The notes: generated by a model from the letters alone, not told the origin. A stretch of DNA of 64,000 bases from Streptomyces sp. 135 (GCF_020026305.1 NZ_CP075691.1:2294001-2358000); one strand, 5' to 3'; shown: positions 26,651 through 35,676, numbered from the stretch's first letter. A program made the numbers and translations.

Positions 26651-26740
26651 CGCTGCGCTGGGGGGAACGGTGGGGGTGCCCGGCGTCTTGGGCGCCCTTT
26701 GGCTCGGCCGGTTTCGTTCGCCTGCGGGCGCGTCGTGGTC

Positions 26741-26765
26741 GGGCGCGCAGTTCCCCGCGCCCCTT
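26741..26765. repeat. dispersed intergenic hairpin repeat, copy 2
   Basis: Identical 25-base element to 20288-20312, here in the gap between nadA and the RND transporter gene, just before their shared terminator. Confidence 0.7.
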
Positions 26766-26790
26766 CAGGGCGCTGCCATATCGCACGTCT

Positions 26791-26821
26791 AAGGGCGCCC
26801 GTCTGTGGACGGGCGCCCCTT
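26791..26821. terminator. bidirectional terminator between nadA and the RND gene
   Basis: GGGCGCCCGTC (26793-26803) pairs with GACGGGCGCCC (26808-26818) around TGTG, extended by AAG/CTT with one bulge. It ends both convergent genes. Confidence 0.7.
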
Positions 26822-26835
26822 ACGTCGTTCCGCGG

Positions 26836-29800
26836 TCAGACCCGGGACGGCTCGGTGTCGGGCGTGTCGGTGGTCTGCGGCGGCGCGGTCGCCTTCCTGG
26901 TCCGCTTCGCCTCCCGCTTGGCGCGGCGGCGCTCCTTGCGGAGCTCCACCATCGCGTACAGCGTCGGTACGAGCAGCAGGGTGAGCAGCGTCGAGGTGAT
27001 CAGGCCGCCGATCACCACCACCGCGAGCGGCTGGGCGATGAAGCCGCCCTGGCCGGTGATGCCGAGGGCCATCGGGAGCAGCGCGAAGATCGTCGCCAGC
27101 GCCGTCATGAGGATCGGGCGCAGCCGGTGGCGGCCGCCCTCGATGACCGCCTCGATCGTGCCGTGACCCCGCGCGCGGTACTGGTTGATCAGGTCGATCA
27201 GCACGATCGCGTTGGTGACCACGATGCCGATGAGCATCAGCATGCCGATCATCGCCGGGACGCCCATCGGGGTGTCCGTCACGATCAGCAGGCCGATCGC
27301 GCCGGTCGCCGCGAACGGGATGGAGACCAGCAGGATCAGCGGCTGGACCAGGGAGCGGAAGGTCGCCACGAGCAGCATGAAGACGATCGCGATCGCCGCC
27401 AGCATGGCGAGGCCCAGGGACGCGAACGCCTCGTCCTGGTCCTCGGAGACACCGCCGATGGAGGCCGTGGCCCCGTCCGGGAGCTTCAGCGCGTCCAGCT
27501 TCTCGGTGAGGTCCGCGCTGACCGCGCCCGTGTTGTCGCCGGTCGGCCTGGCCGTGATCGTCGCGGCGCGGGCGCCGTCGATGCGGGTCATGGAGACCGG
27601 GCCGTCGACCAGTTTCACCTCGGCGATGTCTCCGAGCCGCACGTCGGGGCCGAGCGGCAGCTTCCTCAGCTCGTCGAGGGTCTTCGCCGGCTTCGCCGAC
27701 TTGATCACGACGTCGCGCTCGGTGTCGTCCAGGGTCGCCTTGGCGCTGGTGGTGCCGCGCACCGCCTGGGCGACGGCCTGGCCGAGGGTCGTGTCGTCGA
27801 ACCCGGCGGATGCCGCCTTGGCGTTGGCCTTGACCGAGATCCTCGGGACGCTCTGCGACAGGTCGCTCTGCACGTCGGTGACGTCGTCGAGCTTCGCGAC
27901 CTCGTCGCGCACCTGGTCGGACGCCTCGCGCAGCACGTCGGCGTCGGCCGCCTTCACCACGACGCTCAGGTCCTGGCTGCCGAATCCGTCACCCGCGGAG
28001 ACCGTGGTCCGGCCGATGCCCGACAGCTTGCCGAGCTCCTTCTCGACCAGGTCCTGCGTCTTCTCGTACGACGCCTTGTCCTTGAGGGTGAGGGTGTACG
28101 AGGCCTGGTTGGTGTCCGTGCCTCCGCCGAAGGCGGCCATGAAACCGGAGGAGCCGACCGTGACCTGGTAGTCCTTGACCTCGTCGATGCCGGAGAGCAT
28201 CTTCTCGATCTTCTTCGCCGAGGCGTCGGAGGCGGCCAGGCTGGTGCCCGGCTCCAACTCCTGCTTGATGCTGAGGACTTCCTGCTCGCCCTGGTCGAAG
28301 AAGTTGGTCTTCAGCAGCGGCGCCATGCCGAACGTACCGACCAGGATGACGAGCGCGATGCCGAGGCTGGTGAGGCGGCGCCGGGTGGCGAAGCGCAGCA
28401 CCGGGACGTACATCCGCTGGAGCCTGCTGCGGCTCTCCTTCTCCTCGGCCTTGCGGCGAACCTCCTGCGGGTCGACCCCGCGGATCGCCTTGGGGGGCCG
28501 CAGGAACCAGTACGAGAGGACCGGCACGACCGTCAGCGAGACGAGCAGGGAGGCCAGGAGCGCCGCCGTGACCGTCAGCGAGAATGAGCCGAAGAGTTCG
28601 CCGACCATGCCGCCGACCAGGCCGATCGGCAGGAAGACCGCGACCGTGGTGAGCGTCGAGGACGTCACCGCGCCCGCGACCTCGCGCACCGCCCTGAGGA
28701 TGGCCTGCTCGCGCTCCTCGCCGTAGCCGAGGTGGCGCTTGATGTTCTCCAGGACCACGATCGAGTCGTCGACGACACGGCCGATGGCGATGGTCAGCGC
28801 GCCCAGCGTGAGCATGTTGAGCGAGAGGTCGCGGGTCCAGAGCACGATCAGGGCGAGGACCACCGAGAGCGGGATGGAGACCGCGGTGACCAGCGTCGAG
28901 CGGATCGACGCGAGGAAGACCAGGATGACCAGGACCGCGAAGACCAGGCCGAGGGCGCCCTCGGTGGTGAGGCCCTCGATGGACTTGGCGACGGCCGGGC
29001 CCTGGTCGCTCGCGACCGTCAGCTCGGCGCCGGAGCCCAGGTCCTCGCGGAGACCGGGCAGCTTGTCCTTGACCGCGTCGGAGATCGCGACGGCGCTGCC
29101 GTCGCGGTCCATGGTGACGGCGACGGCGAGGCTGGGCTCACCGTTGGTGCGGGTGATGGACGTCGCCGTCGAGGGCCGCTGCTTCACCGTGGCGATGTCA
29201 CCGAGGCGCACGGGCTTGCCGGGCCGCTCGCCGGGCCGTGCCTCGGGTGTGACCCGCAGCTCCTCGATCTGCTTCAGGGAGGTGAAGCCGCCGCCGACCT
29301 GGACGGTGCGGTTCTTGCCGCCCTCGTCGAAGGAGCCTGCGGGGAGCGTGGCGCCGCCCGCCTGGAGGGCCTTGCCGAGCGCGGCCGGGGTCAGACCCGC
29401 CTTCGCCAGCTTCCTGTCGTCGGGGGTGACGTCGACCTGGAGGTCGCGCACGCCGTCGACGGTGACCTGGCCGACGCCGTCGATGTCCTTCAGGGACGGC
29501 ACGACGGTGCGGTCGAGCTGGTCGGCGAGGGCCTGCTGGTCCTTTTCGGAGGTGACGGAGAGGACGACGGTCGGGATGTCGTCGGTGGAGCCGGCGACGA
29601 CCTGCGGGGCGACGTCGTCGGGGAGTTCGGCCCTGGCCCGGTTCACGGCCTGCTGGACGTCGGCGACGAGCTGCTCGGAGCCGCTGCCGTAGTCGAACCG
29701 GGCCATGATCACGGCGTTGCCCTCGCTCGCCGTGGACGTGATGCCGGTGATGCCGTCGACCGCGTCGATGTTGTTCTCGAGCGGTTCGACGACCTGCTTC

Positions 29801-29982
29801 TCGACCACGTCGGGGGACGCGCCCTGATAGGGGGCGAGCACGGACACCATGGGCAGTTCGATGGAGGGCAGCAGCTGCTGCTTGAGCTGCGGTATCGCGA
29901 TCGCGCCGAAGACGATCGCGATGATCGACATCAATCCGATCAGGGCCCGTTGGGCGAGGCTGAACCTGGACAGCCAGGACAT
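26836..29982 (-). CDS. RND-superfamily efflux permease (AcrB/HAE1 type)
   Basis: 1048 residues, close to AcrB. It has the duplicated layout of one helix, a large periplasmic-type loop and six helices, twice. The proton-relay Asp pair is in IGRVVDDSIVVLENIKRHLGYGEE, and the porter-domain pattern PYQGASPDVVEKQVVEPLENN is clear. A cytoplasmic basic tail (ERRRAKREAKRTRKA) ends it. No membrane-fusion or outer-membrane partner is adjacent, as expected in a monoderm. A palindrome 120 bases upstream and the NarL-type two-component system next door suggest regulation. Confidence 0.93.
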   Translation of the reverse strand: MSWLSRFSLAQRALIGLMSIIAIVFGAIAIPQLKQQLLPSIELPMVSVLAPYQGASPDVVEKQVVEPLENNIDAVDGITGITSTASEGNAVIMARFDYGSGSEQLVADVQQAVNRARAELPDDVAPQVVAGSTDDIPTVVLSVTSEKDQQALADQLDRTVVPSLKDIDGVGQVTVDGVRDLQVDVTPDDRKLAKAGLTPAALGKALQAGGATLPAGSFDEGGKNRTVQVGGGFTSLKQIEELRVTPEARPGERPGKPVRLGDIATVKQRPSTATSITRTNGEPSLAVAVTMDRDGSAVAISDAVKDKLPGLREDLGSGAELTVASDQGPAVAKSIEGLTTEGALGLVFAVLVILVFLASIRSTLVTAVSIPLSVVLALIVLWTRDLSLNMLTLGALTIAIGRVVDDSIVVLENIKRHLGYGEEREQAILRAVREVAGAVTSSTLTTVAVFLPIGLVGGMVGELFGSFSLTVTAALLASLLVSLTVVPVLSYWFLRPPKAIRGVDPQEVRRKAEEKESRSRLQRMYVPVLRFATRRRLTSLGIALVILVGTFGMAPLLKTNFFDQGEQEVLSIKQELEPGTSLAASDASAKKIEKMLSGIDEVKDYQVTVGSSGFMAAFGGGTDTNQASYTLTLKDKASYEKTQDLVEKELGKLSGIGRTTVSAGDGFGSQDLSVVVKAADADVLREASDQVRDEVAKLDDVTDVQSDLSQSVPRISVKANAKAASAGFDDTTLGQAVAQAVRGTTSAKATLDDTERDVVIKSAKPAKTLDELRKLPLGPDVRLGDIAEVKLVDGPVSMTRIDGARAATITARPTGDNTGAVSADLTEKLDALKLPDGATASIGGVSEDQDEAFASLGLAMLAAIAIVFMLLVATFRSLVQPLILLVSIPFAATGAIGLLIVTDTPMGVPAMIGMLMLIGIVVTNAIVLIDLINQYRARGHGTIEAVIEGGRHRLRPILMTALATIFALLPMALGITGQGGFIAQPLAVVVIGGLITSTLLTLLLVPTLYAMVELRKERRRAKREAKRTRKATAPPQTTDTPDTEPSRV

Positions 29983-30103
29983 GGGGGTCTCTCTCTGTGG
30001 CGTAGCGGCAGCAGGCCTGCGGGGTGAGCGGCCCGTCCCTCACACCCTCGGCCATGGTCAGGGCGCGCTGCCTCGCTCCCAGGACCATTTCTCGCGCCAC
30101 ACA

Positions 30104-30119
30104 TACTGCGGACGCAGTA
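30104..30119. promoter_or_regulatory. perfect 16-bp palindrome upstream of the RND exporter gene
   Basis: TACTGCG-GA-CGCAGTA, in the 151-base gap between the response-regulator stop and the RND start. NarL-family regulators often bind such inverted repeats, and the regulator is encoded directly beside it. Confidence 0.5.
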
Positions 30120-30133
30120 CGCAGACCCTCGCG

Positions 30134-30814
30134 TCACTCCACCCTTGGGCGTACCAGGCCCGACTCGTACGCGATGACGACGAGTTGGGCCCGGTCGCGG
30201 GCGCCGAGCTTCGCCATCGCGCGGTTCACATGGGTCTTGACGGTGAGCGGGCTGACTTCGAGGCGCTCGGCGATCTCGTCGTTCGAGTGGCCGCCCGCGA
30301 CCTGGACGAGGACCTCGCGCTCACGGCCGGTGAGCGCGGCCAGGCGCTCGCCGCGCACCGACACCTCGCCGTCCGAACCCTCGCCCTGCGCGAGGAACTT
30401 GGCGATCAGCCCCTTGGTGGCCACCGGGGAGAGCAGCGCCTCGCCCGCCGCCGCGATGCGGATGGCGCCGAGCAGTTCGTCGGGCTCCGCGCCCTTGCCG
30501 AGGAAGCCGGAGGCGCCCGCGCGCAGCGACTGCACCACGTACTCGTCGACCTCGAACGTCGTCAGCATCACCACGCGTACGTGGGCCAGGGCGGGGTCGG
30601 CGCTGATCTGCCGGGTGGCGGCCAGACCGTCCGTGCCGGGCATGCGGATGTCCATCAGGACCACGTCGGCCCGCTCCGACCTGGCGAGCCGCACCGCCTG
30701 CGCGCCGTCGGACGCCTCGCCGACCACCTCCATGTCGGGCTCGGAGTCGACGAGCACCCTGAACGCGCTGCGCAGCAGCGCCTGGTCGTCGGCGAGCAGT
30801 ACGCGGATCGTCAC
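30134..30814 (-). CDS. NarL/LuxR-family response regulator
   Basis: 226 residues from a GTG at 30814 that overlaps the kinase stop by four bases. The receiver domain has Asp9-Asp10, the phospho-acceptor Asp55 (DVVLMDIRMPG) and the T/K positions. The LuxR-type helix-turn-helix is LTGREREVLVQVAGGHSNDEIAERLEVSPLTVKTHV. Partner of the kinase at 30811-32043; likely target is the RND gene downstream. Confidence 0.94.
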   Translation of the reverse strand: MTIRVLLADDQALLRSAFRVLVDSEPDMEVVGEASDGAQAVRLARSERADVVLMDIRMPGTDGLAATRQISADPALAHVRVVMLTTFEVDEYVVQSLRAGASGFLGKGAEPDELLGAIRIAAAGEALLSPVATKGLIAKFLAQGEGSDGEVSVRGERLAALTGREREVLVQVAGGHSNDEIAERLEVSPLTVKTHVNRAMAKLGARDRAQLVVIAYESGLVRPRVE

Positions 30815-32043
30815 GCGGTCCCTCCCTTTGCCGTGATGACGGGCAGGATCGCATGGACGCGGAAGCCACCGCCGTAGCGGGGTCCGGCCGTGCAGCTGCC
30901 GCCGAGGGCCGTGACGCGCTCGCGCATGCCGAGCAGGCCGTGGCCGCCGCCGTCGGTGTTCGGCTTCCGCACGCCGTCGCCGCCCTGGCCGGGGGCCGGG
31001 CCGTCGTCGAGGACGGTGACCTCGACGTTCGGCCCTACGCGGACGACGCTGACCTCGGCCTTGGCTTCGCTCCCCGCGTGCTTCTGTACGTTGGTCAGCG
31101 CCTCCTGGATGATCCTGAACGCGGCGAGGTCGACGGCCGCGGGCAGGTCGAGGCCGACCTGGCCGAGGGCGACCTCGACGGGCAGGCCGGCGTTGCGGAA
31201 CGTCTCCACGAGCTCGTCGAGGCGGTGCAGGCCGGGGGCGGGTTCGGTGGGGGCCTCGGGGTCGCCGGTCTGCCGCAACAGGCCGACGGTGGCGCGGAGT
31301 TCGTCCAGGGCGGAGCGGCTGGCGTCGCGGACGTGTGCGAGGGCTTCCTTCGCCTGGTCGGGCCGCTTGTCCATGACGTGCGCGGCGACGCCGGCCTGCA
31401 CGTTGACCAGGGCGATGTGGTGGGCGACGACGTCGTGCAGGTCGCGGGCGATGCGCAGCCGCTCCTCGGCGACGCGGCGCCTGGCCTCTTCCTCGCGGGT
31501 GCGTTCCGCCCGCTCGGCGCGCTCCCTTATGGCGTCCACGAAGGCGCGGCGGCTGCGCACCGCGTCGCCCGCGGCGGCGGCCATGCCGGTCCAGGCGAAG
31601 ATGCCGAGGTTTTCCTGGGCGTACCAGGGCAGCGGGCCCGAGAGCATCGCGACGCCGGTGAGGCCCGCCATGGTGACCAGGCCGATCCGCCAGGTCGTGG
31701 AGCGGTCGGTGGTGGCGGCCACGGTGTAGAGCGCGATGACGGCGCACATCACGACGGGTGCGCGGGGTTCGCCGGTGAGCAGTTCCGTGATGGAGGCGGC
31801 GCAGGTGGCGGCGAGCACCGTCCAGGGGGCGCGGCGTCTGAAGAACAGCGCGAGGGCGCCGAGGGCCATCAGGAGCAGGCTCGGCAGGTCGGGGGTGCGG
31901 GTGCCCCACGTGGGGCCGTGCTCTCCGTTGGGCTCGGCGAAGGAGCCGACGACCATGCAGACGAGGACGGTGGAGGCGAGCGCCGCGTCCACCGCCAGCG
32001 GGTGAGTTCGGGCCCAGCCGCGGCCTCGTACGAGTGTGGTCAC
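30811..32043 (-). CDS. NarL-type sensor histidine kinase (HisKA_3)
   Basis: 410 residues, GTG start. Four or five N-terminal helices form a membrane sensor with little external sequence. A coiled coil (RERAERAERTREEEARRR) leads into the HisKA_3 box RIARDLHDVVAHHIALV, phospho-accepting His203. The HATPase domain follows (QEALTNVQKHAG N-box, GHGLLGMRERV). Membrane-embedded sensors of this type often detect envelope stress or drugs; together with the RND exporter, an efflux response is plausible. Confidence 0.93.
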   Translation of the reverse strand: MTTLVRGRGWARTHPLAVDAALASTVLVCMVVGSFAEPNGEHGPTWGTRTPDLPSLLLMALGALALFFRRRAPWTVLAATCAASITELLTGEPRAPVVMCAVIALYTVAATTDRSTTWRIGLVTMAGLTGVAMLSGPLPWYAQENLGIFAWTGMAAAAGDAVRSRRAFVDAIRERAERAERTREEEARRRVAEERLRIARDLHDVVAHHIALVNVQAGVAAHVMDKRPDQAKEALAHVRDASRSALDELRATVGLLRQTGDPEAPTEPAPGLHRLDELVETFRNAGLPVEVALGQVGLDLPAAVDLAAFRIIQEALTNVQKHAGSEAKAEVSVVRVGPNVEVTVLDDGPAPGQGGDGVRKPNTDGGGHGLLGMRERVTALGGSCTAGPRYGGGFRVHAILPVITAKGGTA

Positions 32044-32155
32044 GGTGCAAACCGTACGGGGCCTTGGCGGGGGCCTGGGCGGATTGCGGGGCTCGGGCTG
32101 TCGGCGGGGGTGGGGCTTTGGGGGCTTCGGGGTTTTCTGCGGGTGGGACGTGGCT

Positions 32156-32180
32156 GGGCGCGCAGTTCCCCGCGCCCCTT
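32156..32180. repeat. dispersed intergenic hairpin repeat, copy 3
   Basis: Third identical copy of the 25-base element seen at 20288 and 26741, between the sensor kinase start and the PspAA stop. Confidence 0.7.
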
Positions 32181-32205
32181 ACGGGACGTCCGTGTAACGG
32201 GGGTG

Positions 32206-32484
32206 TCAGCCTGGGAAGAGGCCGTCGTCCGAGAGTAGTTCGCGGACCTCTTCCAGGGTCGCGTCCGGGGCGGGGAGGATCAGTTCGGACGGTTCCAGGG
32301 CGTCGTCCGGGAGGGGCTCGCCGAGCTCCCGGACCTTGTCCAGGAGCGCGTGGAACGTGCGGCGGAACGCGACGCCGTCACCGCTCCGGATCTCCGTGAG
32401 CAGCTCGTCGTCGAGCTTGTTCAGTTCGGCGAAGTGGCTGTCGGCCAGCTTCACCTGCCCCTCCCCCATGATCCGTACGATCAT
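32206..32484 (-). CDS. PspAA-domain protein, partner of PspA
   Basis: 92 residues (MIVRIMGEGQVKLADSHFAELNKLDDEL). This matches the PspAA domain that sits beside PspA in actinobacteria and archaea. It begins 22 bases after the pspA stop on the same strand, so the two form an operon. It is predicted to work with PspA in membrane-stress maintenance; the detailed role is unknown. Confidence 0.85.
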   Translation of the reverse strand: MIVRIMGEGQVKLADSHFAELNKLDDELLTEIRSGDGVAFRRTFHALLDKVRELGEPLPDDALEPSELILPAPDATLEEVRELLSDDGLFPG

Positions 32485-32506
32485 GTCGTCCTCCTCGGAC
32501 GTAGAG

Positions 32507-33304
32507 CTACTGCTTGTCGAAGCGCGGGGTGTCCTGCGGCTGCTGCTGCGGCTGGGACTGGCCCTGGCCGCCTTCGATCGCCTGCTGGCCGCCGCTGGAG
32601 CCTCCCGCGAGCTCCGCCTTCATGCGCTGGAGTTCCAGCTCTACATCAGTACCACCGGAGAGGCGATCCAGCTCGGACTGGATGTCGTCCTTGGCGAGAC
32701 CGGAGGAGTCGTCGAGGGCACCGGAGGCGAGCAGTTCGTCGATCGCGCCGGCCCGCGCCTGGAGCTGCGCGGTCTTGTCCTCGGCGCGCTGGATCGCCAT
32801 GCCGACGTCGCCCATCTCCTCGGAGATGCCGGAGAAGGCCTCGCCGATGCGGGTCTGCGCCTGGGCCGCGGTGTACGTGGCCTTGATGGTCTCCTTCTTC
32901 GTACGGAAGGCGTCGACCTTGGCCTGGAGGCGCTGCGCCGCGAGGGTGAGCTTCTCCTCCTCGCCCTGGAGCGTCTGGTGCTGCGTCTCCAGGTCCGTCA
33001 CCTGCTGCTGGAGCGCGGCCCGCCGGGAGAGGGCTTCACGGGCCAGGTCCTCGCGGCCGAGGGCGAGGGCCTTGCGGCCCTGGTCCTCAAGGGTGGAGGA
33101 CTGCTTGTTGAGCTGGGCCAGCTGCAATTCGAGACGCTTGCGGGAGGTCGCCACGTCGGCGACGCCGCGGCGCACCTTCTGCAACAGCTCCAGCTGTTTC
33201 TGGTACGAGTAATCGAGGGTTTCGCGCGGGTCCTCGGCCCGGTCAAGGGCCTTGTTCGCCTTCGCGCGGAAGATCATCCCCATACGCTTCATGACACCGC
33301 TCAT
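32507..33304 (-). CDS. pspA: PspA/IM30-family membrane-remodelling protein
   Basis: 265 residues from the ATG at 33304; the open frame extends upstream without coding character. Almost the whole protein is coiled coil (RAKANKALDRAEDPRETLDY, then long Gln/Leu/Ala/Glu heptads), the ESCRT-III-like fold of PspA/Vipp1. The C-terminal ~30 residues are Gln/Gly/Pro-rich. It would oligomerise on the inner face of a damaged membrane. Operon with the PspAA gene; next to a membrane-sensing two-component system. Confidence 0.93.
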   Translation of the reverse strand: MSGVMKRMGMIFRAKANKALDRAEDPRETLDYSYQKQLELLQKVRRGVADVATSRKRLELQLAQLNKQSSTLEDQGRKALALGREDLAREALSRRAALQQQVTDLETQHQTLQGEEEKLTLAAQRLQAKVDAFRTKKETIKATYTAAQAQTRIGEAFSGISEEMGDVGMAIQRAEDKTAQLQARAGAIDELLASGALDDSSGLAKDDIQSELDRLSGGTDVELELQRMKAELAGGSSGGQQAIEGGQGQSQPQQQPQDTPRFDKQ

Positions 33305-33590
33305 GGGCTTCGCGCGCCCCCTTCTGACGGACTTCCAGCTCCAGGTACTGCTCAGAACCCACAGTACGGGCCCTGCATCCATTACCGCACTGTTCGCGTG
33401 CGGATGCGCTCATCCCCAAGGACGACTGCGTCCGGCCCTGATCCGGCGTAAGGAGTAGGTGCTCCCCTGGGGCCGACTGGATACCGCCTGCTACGTCCCC
33501 TTAGGCACGTAAATCAAGACGCCCGGCGTTGCCGGATCGTTCCCCGTCCGGCTGGGGTCCATGCCCCCGCACCACGTACCCTTGGATTTT

Positions 33591-34187
33591 GTGTTCCGTA
33601 GCCGATCCAAGGAAGAGAAGGCCCCGGCCGCGCAGGCGCCGGTGACCGACTCCAAGCAGCCCCGTGACCCGCAGGCCCCCAAGGGCCGCCCCACCCCCAA
33701 GCGCGCCATGGCACAGTCGCAGCGCCGCAGCGTGACCAATACGCCGACGACGCGCAAGGAGGCGGCGAAGCGGCAGCGCGACGAGCGCCGCGCGCAGATG
33801 GCGAAGCAGCGCGAGGCCCTGGCCAGCGGTGACGAGCGGTACCTGCCCGCCCGTGACAAGGGCCCGGTGCGCAAGTTCGCCCGCGACTTCGTGGACTCGC
33901 GCTTCTGCATCGCCGAGTTCTTCCTGCCGCTCGCGGTGATCATCCTCGTCCTGAGCATGGTCCGCGTACCGCAGTTGCAGAACATCGCGCTGCTGCTCTG
34001 GCTCTTCGTGATCGTGCTGATCGTCGTGGACTCGGTCGCCACCGCGTTCCGCCTGAAGAAGCGCCTGGCCGAACGCTTCCCGAACGAGAGCAAGAAGGGC
34101 GCTGTCGCCTACGCCTTGATGCGTACGCTCCAGATGCGCCGGCTGCGGCTGCCGAAGCCGCAGGTCAAGCGCGGAGAGCGGCCCTGA
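33591..34187 (+). CDS. DUF3043 integral membrane protein
   Basis: 198 residues from a GTG at 33591. The N-terminal ~90 residues are Lys/Arg-rich and polar (RRSVTNTPTTRKEAAKRQRDE); two helices follow (FFLPLAVIILVLSMV; IALLLWLFVIVLIVVDSVATA), then a basic tail. This pattern is DUF3043, function unknown. An in-frame ATG at 33561 exists, but TACCCT lies eight bases before the GTG as a possible -10 box, suggesting a leaderless start there. Its stop overlaps the likely CTG start of the methyltransferase. Confidence 0.88.
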   Translation: MFRSRSKEEKAPAAQAPVTDSKQPRDPQAPKGRPTPKRAMAQSQRRSVTNTPTTRKEAAKRQRDERRAQMAKQREALASGDERYLPARDKGPVRKFARDFVDSRFCIAEFFLPLAVIILVLSMVRVPQLQNIALLLWLFVIVLIVVDSVATAFRLKKRLAERFPNESKKGAVAYALMRTLQMRRLRLPKPQVKRGERP

Positions 34188-34969
34188 GCGGATTCACCGG
34201 CGGGGCCAGGGCCTGGCTGGAGAAGCTGGGCGGACTGCGCAACGCCGTGCGTCAGGAGCTGGTGGCCCGGCAGCTCGACGAGCAGATAGTGGCGCGCTTC
34301 CCCGTGGGGCAGCGGCTGCGGGTGCTCGACGTCGGCATGGGCCAGGGCACCCAGGCGCTGCGGCTGGCCCGCGCCGGGCACAAGGTGACCGGGATCGAGC
34401 GGGACCCCACGATGATCGCCGCCGCGCGTGAGGCGCTCGCCGGGGAACCGGAGGGCATCCAGGGGCGGGTGCGGATCGTCGAGGGCGACGGCCACCAGAC
34501 CGGGGTGCACTTCCTGCCGGGCAGCTTCGACGTGGTTCTCTGCCACGGCGTACTGATGTACGTCGAGGAGCCCGACGCGCTGCTCGCGGGACTGGCCCGG
34601 ATGCTGGCGCCCGGCGGGCTGCTCTCGCTCCTCGTGCGGAACGCGGACGCGCTGGCCATGCGGCCGGGGCTCGACGGGGACTGGAGCGGCGCCGTCGCCG
34701 CCTTCGACTCCGTCACGTACCGCAACCGCCTGGGCCTAGACGTGCGGGCCGACCGGCTCGACGCGCTGTCGGCGACGCTGGCGGGGATCGCGGCACCGCT
34801 CCAGGTCTGGTACGGCGTGCGGGTCTTCACGGACACCGTCCCGGACGGCACGCCGCTGCCCCCCGAGTGGGAGCTGGAGGCGCTGCTGGCCGCCGAGGAG
34901 CGGGCGGGGCGCACCGACCCCTATCGGCGGGTCGCCGCGCTGCTGCATCTGTGCGGCGTGCGGGACTAG
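34184..34969 (+). CDS. class I SAM-dependent methyltransferase, possible CTG start
   Basis: 261 residues if read from CTG 34184, which overlaps the DUF3043 stop (CTGA); 240 residues if read from GTG 34247. The intervening codons (SGFTGGARAWLEKLGGLRN) keep G/C third positions and look coding, so CTG replacing an ancestral ATG is likely. SAM-binding motif I is VLDVGMGQGTQALRLARAGH, motif II is near EGDGHQTG, and FDVVLCHGVLMYVEEPD is the post-II strand. It resembles the CmoA/UbiG-like small-molecule or RNA methyltransferases; substrate unknown. Confidence 0.85.
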   Translation: MSGFTGGARAWLEKLGGLRNAVRQELVARQLDEQIVARFPVGQRLRVLDVGMGQGTQALRLARAGHKVTGIERDPTMIAAAREALAGEPEGIQGRVRIVEGDGHQTGVHFLPGSFDVVLCHGVLMYVEEPDALLAGLARMLAPGGLLSLLVRNADALAMRPGLDGDWSGAVAAFDSVTYRNRLGLDVRADRLDALSATLAGIAAPLQVWYGVRVFTDTVPDGTPLPPEWELEALLAAEERAGRTDPYRRVAALLHLCGVRD

Positions 34970-35048
34970 CGGGACTGGGGCCACGGGCCCGGGAACATGA
35001 CGTAGGAGCTCCGGCGGCGGCGCCGTCGGCGGGAGAAGTGAGCGACGC

Positions 35049-35576
35049 ATGGCCATGGTGGGCCTCTTCTGGATCGCCCAGGGCGATGTGTACGTGGGCG
35101 CGAAGCCGTCCGGCCTCGCGCCCGGGGTGCGGCTGGCCCCCGAGGGCGTGGTGGCCCTCGGCGACGGGCAGTCCGGCCTGCGGCTGTGGGAGGACATACG
35201 CGCCCTGACGGTGACGGACGTCCCCGTGAAGTCCCTCATGCGGAAGATCGGCGCGGTCAAGAACCTCGCCGTGGGGACGGTGATGAACCTGGCGGTGCCC
35301 ATGGTCACCGGCCCGACGGAGGAGACCCCGCCGATGATGACGCTGCGCGTGGCGTCGGCCGGCGGTGACCTCGACCTGCTGGCGTACTCCGCCGCGGCCG
35401 TCGGCTACCCCCCGGCCGAGGTCGACCTCTCCCGCGCCCTTCTGGCGCGCCTCACCGAGGGCGCCGCGACGATGGCCACGACCCTTGCCGCGATGTCGGA
35501 GTGGGGCCGCACGTGGGAGGGCGGGACCCCGCGGGCCGCGGAGCGGGAGAAGCTGCTGCGGGAGTGGGTGGGCTAG
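35049..35576 (+). CDS. conserved hypothetical protein
   Basis: 175 residues, ATG with GGGAGAAG about 11 bases upstream; a second ATG two codons later is possible. It begins with a beta-rich stretch (GLFWIAQGDVYVGAKPSG, VRLAPEGVVALGDGQ), reminiscent of a PH-like or small barrel domain, and ends with a helical acidic/basic tail. There is no signal peptide or clear membrane helix. I do not recognise a named family. It stands alone between the methyltransferase and a terminator. Confidence 0.7.
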   Translation: MAMVGLFWIAQGDVYVGAKPSGLAPGVRLAPEGVVALGDGQSGLRLWEDIRALTVTDVPVKSLMRKIGAVKNLAVGTVMNLAVPMVTGPTEETPPMMTLRVASAGGDLDLLAYSAAAVGYPPAEVDLSRALLARLTEGAATMATTLAAMSEWGRTWEGGTPRAAEREKLLREWVG

Positions 35577-35589
35577 CGCCCGGTCGCAG

Positions 35590-35626
35590 GAGAGGCGGTG
35601 GCCGGGGGGGCCGGCCGCCGCCTCTC
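35590..35626. terminator. hairpin terminator between the two small hypothetical genes
   Basis: Left arm 35590-35605 and right arm 35611-35626 (CCGGCCGCCGCCTCTC) form a 16-bp stem with one wobble pair around GGGGG. It ends the convergent genes at 35576 and 35677. Confidence 0.7.
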
Positions 35627-35670
35627 GTATGTTGGCGTGTCGTATGTCCGCGTGTCGTATGTCCGCGTGG
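35626..35670. repeat. three tandem 15-bp repeats
   Basis: Unit CGTATGTCCGCGTGT: copy 1 is diverged (35626-35640), copies 2 and 3 nearly identical (35641-35670). It lies between the terminator and the 3' end of the 74-residue gene. Probably a slippage minisatellite. Confidence 0.75.
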
Positions 35671-35676
35671 GGCCCG

